Shown piece by piece: positions 58,379-64,000 of a DNA stretch of 64,000 nt. The stretch's first letter is position 1. Each line of letters opens with the position of its first letter. Source of the DNA: Antedon mediterranea (Eukaryota; Echinodermata; Crinoidea; Comatulida; Antedonidae); the NCBI RefSeq assembly GCF_964355755.1, contig NC_092677.1, forward strand, positions 13,974,601-14,038,600, written 5' to 3'. A program made the translations under genes and the position numbers. Below the pieces are notes generated by a model. It had not been told where the DNA came from. It searched no databases and worked only from the letters and a program-made list of their open reading frames with translations.

Positions 58379-61300
58379 CTTTAAAAACATAAAAAATGCT
58401 GTTAGTAAAACTTTTCACTTAAAGCTTTTTTTTTATCAGCAAATAATTCAATTCATGCTTTCAATTCATGTTTATTAAACAAACAGGGGCGAAGATCCAG
58501 GGGGAATGTTCTTCTTGATATTTAGTTTTGGCAGACTATTGATATGTTAATAGTGTTCCTCCATTTAAACCATTTTTAAAACAATATTTGTTCATGTATA
58601 AAGCCTGCTTTGTTGTGTAAATGAAACCGAAACAATAAAAACAGTATATGGTTTGTTATTCTTTATCCAAAGCCATGGATTTGTTTGCATACTGCATATA
58701 AATGTGGAATACTTTACATTGAAAATGTTAAAACTTCCTGGTTTTACACTACCTGCTGCATAGTATGGTAGGCAGCAATATTTAATGTGTGGTAAAGGGG
58801 AAGCATTCTAAGAATAGAGTGTTAAATCCAATGTACACTAGGCATGTAGATTTAGTTTTCTGGCGTATTTCTCAGGAAATGGTGCTTTTTTGCAAAAGGG
58901 AAATAACTCGGGGCGAAAAAACAGGTCTAGCGTTTTATCCTCACCTTCCAGTAGGCATCCTTTTCTTTTTTTCTGAGTGAACTGAATCCATAAAGGCAGC
59001 TGTCCAAAAACGCTGATCCCTCCTAAACAACAAAACAAAGGATTTAAATTAAAATAAGAAGAATACAATAATCATAAATAATAAATATATAAACAAAGGT
59101 CACAGTAATAAATAATAATTAGCATAAAACAAAGGTCACAATAAAGTACTCTAATATTAAATTGTAATTGAATAAATGCTGTACGTATATTCAATGTATA
59201 TCTGTCAATCCTGTCTATGAGCAAGATATAATTGTGACTGCTAATCAATCAATCAATCGTTCGATTTATATAGCGCCATTCCAACATTCATTGCTCATGG
59301 CGCTGTAAAAAATCAGAAAAGGTGAGTTTTGAGTAGTGACTTAAAGTGACTCAATAATGATGTGTGTTTAATGTTCAAGGGTAGGTGGTTCCAGAGCCTA
59401 GGTCCAGCAACACTGAAAGTCCGATCTCCCCAACTATGTTTGCTCCTTGGAATGTCCAGTAGCACCTGATGACTAGATCTTAGTTCTCGCTTTCCCTTCT
59501 TGACTGTCAACAATTCTGAGAGATATTTTGGAGCGCAACTATTTAGGCATCGGAACACCCGCAGCAGGATCTTAAATTTAACACGTGACTCCATGGGTAG
59601 CCAATTTAACTCTTTGAACAATGGTGTGACGTGATCATACTTCTTGGCACACATCACCAAGCGAGCTGCCCAATTTTGCACCTTCTGGAGAGTCCGCAAC
59701 AATAATTTTTCATACTGTAATGATTGCTTGCAATAACATTTGTCGTATTGTAATGATTTATTATTATTAAAGTTTTTTGTTTTTTTTCGCTTAAACATAT
59801 ACAACAATGAACTATTACAATACATATTATTAAATTATTCTAGACTATGAATAATTGGTTAACAACATATAAATTAAAGGAAACACGATTGATTATATTA
59901 TATCACCTCAAGGGTTCTGTTGTCATTGTGAAATGTCTGAGGAATTCCTTGTCATTTATTATTATACAAAATAATTTTACTACAACATTTATTAATAGTT
60001 GATGTAAGTTTCCCAATGATTTTATTTAACTACTTTCAGAGTGATGTTACATGGGAAATTTTGTTCATTTTAGAATTGGAATTAAATTATGATTACCTAA
60101 TACAATATGCATTCAATTAGAGGACATTATATATTAGGAACAATTTGGTGAAATTGAAAATTAGGTTTTAATTAAAACCAATAAGTTTGACAAAAACAGA
60201 GGAAATACTTAGATACAACTCACTACAACTGTCACGCAATATTTTGGGCCTATGTTCAATTCTATTGTTACAATAGTTTCTTGTAAGCATTTTGGGGCCA
60301 TTTTCCTACATTTTAAAAGCACATAAATGCTAGACATTTTTAATCTTTGAAATTACTAGCTATACCTTATATCCTAACTTTCCCTACCCCACTTTTCTCA
60401 TTTGAAACAGAATCTGAAAAAGAAGTATTGTTTATTTTCTGCATTTTAGATTAGTATTTAAAGTGAAAGAAAACTCTGATCCCCTTTATAGATAAAAGTC
60501 AATAGGTAAGAAATTGAATGACCAAATTAGCTATTTGTCAACAAAATTAATTACACAATTAACAAACTGACCTAATAAACTTTTAAATTAATACTCAAGA
60601 GAGTCCCCAATGATGATGCCTCTTGTAATACACTCAATTTAATCTTTGTGTTAATCAGAATAGGTAAATTGTTATTCTGACACTTTTCCTTTCATATCGT
60701 TATAAACCATAGTATTGAAATACAGTTTTAAAACAGAGCAATTATGTAATTGTTAATGTGATTAAAATAATACTGTAACTTTATTAAATTTTCTTTAAAC
60801 AAAATGAAAGTGTACAGCTGGGTTTCTATTTGACTTTTACTGGTTATAATTCCATCTGAGTGTTTAACTTTTGGAACTTCCCCTAAAATCTTGTGGTCAA
60901 GAATATGCTGTAAAATCTTAACCTTTATCCTTGTAGGTATCAAGCACAACATTTGCAATACTGTATATTACAGGATATGTTGTTGCAAAATTCAAATTAA
61001 CAAATAAGTATGCATTTTTTGATACAGAAAGTTTTGTAGGACCTAATTGTCTATTTCGTGCCTAGCATACCTGGATAAACCGACAATAGCCTGTGCTCTT
61101 CAGAGGGAGGACTTAGATACGAAAAATAAAAACTTCCTATAGAGAACCCCCTTTACCATAATATACTAGTATGCAACCACAGCCTCATGTGGAAAAGTTC
61201 CGACATCCTCACCATGACGTATAATACAAGCGTGATATGTCTTCATTCGAAAAGAAGCCCATACTACTAACTTGAAAAGAAGCCCAGTGGATTTCGTTGA

Positions 61301-62080
61301 ATTGATATACAGTACATTATTACTCAAAGTTTATAGTAAAACACTTACCATATTTTTTGATTATTCAGATGTGTATATAGGTAGCTTTGGTGGGTGGTAT
61401 CATCATTGCATGGAATACCTGGAAACAGAAAAATAATAAATAAATGGCTATATAAATTGAACGATTGATTGATTATCATTTAAAGTAATAAGGAATGGAT
61501 GCAATTCCCTATGTTTCAAATTAATATATAAAAGAAATTTTTTTTAAACACACACACACAAACTGAATCAACTGCTTATTTTATTATTTTGTGAGAAATG
61601 GGTGGGTGGAATCTATGAACGGACTCAAACATGAGTTTATCAATTTGGACACTCGCAGTAACAAAAATGAACCAACCCAACACCTTCTAAAATGAAAAAT
61701 AGATTTCAAATTTTGGGGCCTCATGATTTGTTTTAAACTATTAAAATAGCTTCATATTCAGTAAGAAATTATAAAAAGGAGGTTTGCAACTGTGCTTTTT
61801 AACAACCATTCTCATTGGCACATCATAATAGGTATTAGTATTAAGCTTATAAAGCCAAATCCTGGATATGAAATAAATGATTATTATTCTAAAGCCCTCC
61901 CTCTGGAGAGCATGGGTTATTGTCGGTTTATACAGGTAAGCTAGCACTCATAGACTACTAACACCACTACTGGTTTGTGTAATTCAGCCTATTATTACAG
62001 TACCTTCTTGTTCATGATAGAAAGTGAAGCACATATTCATGAGGTGCTTGGCTGGAGAGAAATCATCAGATTCTTTACAC
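58099..62080 (-). CDS. KIAA0513: KIAA0513-like protein, 3'-terminal four coding exons (partial)
   Basis: Exons 62004-62080, 61349-61418, 58945-59022 and 58099-58378 on the reverse strand join with matching phases. They reproduce the C-terminal half of human KIAA0513 in order: a [20 protein letters not shown] segment, [30 protein letters not shown], then [20 protein letters not shown] and [10 protein letters not shown]. Human KIAA0513 is a cytoplasmic, brain-enriched protein of unclear biochemical function related to SBF2-type helical regions. The sequence between FTFYHEQ and YLYTHL is far shorter here than in the human protein. The N-terminal exons must lie beyond the window. The gene converges with TMEM143. 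Confidence 0.88.
58945..59022 (-). CDS. KIAA0513: KIAA0513-like exon (RFW motif)
   Basis: This 78 nt exon is bounded by TTGTTTAG and GTGAGG. It begins with the last base of a tryptophan codon and ends with two bases of an arginine codon, matching both neighbours. It encodes [20 protein letters not shown], aligned with RFWNAAFFDAVHCE in human. Confidence 0.9.
59243..59830 (-). mobile_element. L2/CR1-like LINE 3' end in a KIAA0513 intron
   Basis: On the reverse strand the copy runs from RT C-terminal coding sequence (about 59700) to a 3' UTR with the GGCGCTATATAAATCGAACG signature and a (GATT)n tail at 59243-59259. The AGCGCC/GGCGCT palindromic pair and TGATTGAT tail are classic for L2-clade elements. 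The 5' part of RT and the endonuclease are missing. Confidence 0.75.
59313..59710 (-). pseudogene. L2/CR1-like RT C-terminal fragment
   Basis: The open frame reads [20 protein letters not shown], a LNWLP-E-R-KFKIL block, then [19 protein letters not shown] and [12 protein letters not shown], which are the standard final motifs of L2/CR1 reverse transcriptases. The frame runs intact to its natural stop and continues upstream to 59825 through sequence that is probably flanking DNA, not LINE. Confidence 0.75.
61349..61418 (-). CDS. KIAA0513: KIAA0513-like exon (YLYTHL motif)
   Basis: This 70 nt exon lies between CTGTTTCCAG and GTAAGT. It starts with two bases of a glycine codon and ends with TG of tryptophan, which the next exon completes. 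[13 protein letters not shown] aligns with IYLYTHLKQQPIW. Confidence 0.9.
61445..61476 (+). mobile_element. L2-type 3' terminal fragment
   Basis: GGCTATATAAATTGAACGAT followed by TGATTGATTATC is the last ~30 bp of an L2-like element in the + orientation; nothing else of it remains. Confidence 0.5.
62004..62080 (-). CDS. KIAA0513: KIAA0513-like exon (first visible)
   Basis: This 77 nt exon lies between TTCTTTTCAG and GTACTG. Its first base finishes a codon begun in an exon outside the recognised part, most likely glutamate as in human (FECHQMDDF). It encodes [20 protein letters not shown]. Confidence 0.88.
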
Positions 62081-62800
62081 CTGAAAAGAATTAGTTCACA
62101 AAAAAACAAACTACATAATAAATTATCTCAGCATAAACAATTACTTGCTAAAGTAGTATTTGTTAGTTGTGTATTTATACATACCCTGGTACTTATCATA
62201 AAAATGAACAAAAGGTCAATAATATTCTAAACAAATCACATTATGTTTATAGAGGACACACTACTCCTTTTGAAGCATGTAAATACTGAGCTATTTATGG
62301 AGTGAATTTAAGATATATTATATGTACGTTTAAGTAACTCATAATCAAGAGTCAGGTGTAGGCCTAGCCGTAAGGTAATCTGAAATATAAATATGCAGTT
62401 CAAAGTAGATTTTTTTTTCAAAACAGTTAAAAAATACCACTACTTCCAGCAGACAGGGTTTGCACAAGTTCATGCTGTAATTAGAATTGTTGCCTTACAA
62501 TGTTTATACTTCAAACACCATCTACACTTGTTCAATTGTCAGTGGCAGATACATTATTTTGAAATAAGGCACGGTATAAGGTGGAGACTGGTGATAGGGG
62601 CTAAAACTGATTAAATAAAGTCCTGAGCTTAATTTGAAGTCTTGTCTTTTGCATTAAAATTTGTTTTGACCAATTGGGGGTGGCACATATATGATTTCAG
62701 TTTGATGCTACTGTAATGATGCTAATAGTAATACACATTTTTTCTTTCTTTAGTGGAGACTTGCATTGAATATGCCTGTGGTAATCTGCGCCAGTTTGGC

Positions 62801-62961
62801 TGTTATGTCACGTACGGCGCTCCATATGAGCCCCCTCGTGTGGTTGTTTTACATACGAATGTTTACTGTTTGCTTTGTTAATAAAGTTACATTATTGTTA
62901 TACCTCAAGTATCGGTTATTCAGTTGTATTATCTGTGTGAGTATTGTCTATATTATTACCA
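62801..62961 (+). repeat. 5' LTR (approximate borders)
   Basis: It begins TGTTATGTCACGTACGGCGC, contains AATAAA at 62880-62885, and ends near ATTATTACCA, 9 nt before the primer-binding site. At about 160 bp it is short for an LTR. The alternative start is 62806 (TGTCACG). Without the 3' LTR the borders cannot be verified. Confidence 0.55.
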
Positions 62962-62969
62962 AGTTGGCG

Positions 62970-62987
62970 TGGTGGCAGCGTCGGGAG
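62970..62987 (+). promoter_or_regulatory. Primer-binding site, tRNA-Leu-like
   Basis: TGGTGGCAGCGTCGGGA complements the 3' end of tRNA-Leu-type molecules (TGGTGGCAGCGGTGGGA expected), with the mismatch confined to the middle. Confidence 0.65.
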
Positions 62988-63212
62988 ACGAAAATCCTAC
63001 GCAACACATTTTACTGCCCACAAGAATATCGACTTACCGTCTACACAGGAGGCAGACCTAGGCCTAGCCCTATAACTATAGTACTTATACTGCCGTTATC
63101 GCACATCCACAGGCGAGCAACTGACCGGCGCATACTGCAGTCGCTGTAATTCTCCGTTCGTCAATAGAGGAATAACGTTTCATTCAGTACACTTTGTATA
63201 AACACCACAACA

Positions 63213-64000
63213 ATGGCTGCATCCAATCGTGCCCCAAGCAATGGTGCTTAGGTAAAAACGAAACAATAAACACATTTGAGAATTGGCGTCAAAACCTCAT
63301 GTACACGTTAACATTAGACACTAAATTCGCCAATTTCCTGGTGGAAGGTTTCTCGTGGGGCAAGAAAACCAGAGCTTCCCCACTCCGAGGGTTCACTGAT
63401 GACAATGGTTTTGAAGACAACGTAGCTAATGCTTTATCTGCACAACAGAAAGTAACCATGTTGGAACTAATGTTAGGTCAAATTGCTAACTATTGCCCTG
63501 TAATCTCAAGAAACACTATCGTAAAATCATCCACATCACTACCTTGCATCTGGCAATGCATACGATTACATTACGGGTTCCAATCTAGTGGGGCTCATTT
63601 CTTAGAGTTTGCTAACATTAGTCTGGGCCCAGATGAACGCCCAGAGGATCTATACCAACGTTTGCTAGCTTTCATTGATGACAATCTTCTTCAAGCAGAC
63701 AGTGTTATAACTCACCACAATCAACCTATTACGGAAGACGAAGAACTCACCCCTTCACTTGAAAACCTACTCACACTGACATGGCTACGCTTAGTTCACC
63801 CTTCACTTCCCCAACTCGTCAAACAGAGGTATGGCACAGAGCTTCGCTCACGTACACTGGCGTCCATCAAGCCTGAAATTTCACAAGCTATGACTTCCCT
63901 ATTAGAAGAAATCAAAACTTCCGATGACACAAGAGTCATGCGTTCAGCGATTTTACCGTTTCAAAGACCAGCTTCTCTTCCTTCTCAACCACCGCGTTCC
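63213..64000 (+). CDS. Gag protein of the LTR retrotransposon (partial, start frame broken)
   Basis: From 63248 one frame is open for 251 codons to the window end. It contains a capsid-like helical region with [65 protein letters not shown] and [20 protein letters not shown], which I associate with gag of invertebrate LTR elements. The likely start ATG at 63213 ([12 protein letters not shown]) is in another frame and meets TAG after 12 codons, so a small indel separates the start from the body. It could be a real defect or a sequence error. The open body suggests a young insertion. Confidence 0.7.

Larger units (their letters stand above)
62801..64000 (+). mobile_element. LTR retrotransposon, probably Ty3/gypsy type, 5' part
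   Basis: A short LTR, a tRNA-Leu-like primer-binding site and the beginning of gag occur in the correct order, and the element runs off the window end, so pol and the 3' LTR are not visible. The Ty3/gypsy label rests on recollection of similar gag proteins in marine invertebrates and needs the pol sequence to confirm. Confidence 0.75.

Noticed and set aside
62766-63149. 127-residue open frame crossing the LTR
   Set aside because: It spans the LTR border and primer-binding site, which are non-coding in such elements.

Overview
The window is AT-rich, intron-rich animal nuclear DNA. It has GT-AG introns, long non-coding stretches, and many remnants of CR1/L2/Rex1-like LINEs, tRNA- and 5S-derived SINEs, an LTR retrotransposon and foldback or MITE-like elements. 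The three host genes are metazoan families, and what looks like a single pro-orthologous CAS-family gene suggests an invertebrate. The transposon mix and three deuterostome-like genes would fit a marine invertebrate such as an echinoderm or hemichordate, but the species cannot be fixed from the sequence alone.

Layout. 1-12.6 kb: no recognised gene; it holds a tandem ~1.45 kb Helentron/HINE-like repeat (3.3-6.3 kb) and a reverse-strand Rex1/CR1-like LINE tail (7.2-7.8 kb). 12.6-44.7 kb, + strand: a CAS-family (p130Cas/NEDD9) scaffold gene. It has a candidate two-codon first exon (12,827), a secure SH3 exon (35,107-35,337) and one large terminal exon (42,373-44,367) carrying the YxxP substrate region, the four-helix bundle and the FAT-like C-terminus. 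Its putative 22 kb first intron holds a LINE C-terminal fragment, several LINE tails, a 519 bp element with terminal inverted repeats and a perfect 51 bp inverted repeat. 44.7-47.3 kb: intergenic, with a foldback-like cluster of ~76 bp repeats. 47.4-51.7 kb, + strand: a complete five-exon TMEM143 (DUF3754) gene for a mitochondrial membrane protein, with a ~29-copy 26 bp minisatellite in intron 3. 51.7-58.1 kb: convergent intergenic region with a 5S-rRNA-derived SINE and a degenerate tandem repeat. 58.1-62.1 kb, - strand: the last four coding exons of a KIAA0513-like gene, with an L2-like LINE inside an intron. 62.8-64.0 kb, + strand: the 5' LTR, primer-binding site and gag start of an LTR retrotransposon, cut by the window end and probably inside an upstream KIAA0513 intron.

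The three host genes are not an operon and have no evident shared pathway: CAS relays integrin/Src signalling at focal adhesions, TMEM143 is a mitochondrial membrane protein, and KIAA0513 is a poorly understood cytoplasmic protein. No bacterial-style system, CRISPR array or functional tRNA gene was seen. The most unusual material is in the repeats: the HINE-like tandem dimer with an internal tRNA-like promoter, the 5S-derived SINE, the perfect inverted repeat, the TACGGTA-rich inverted-repeat element and a very strong local excess of the motif TACAGTA/TACTGTA.
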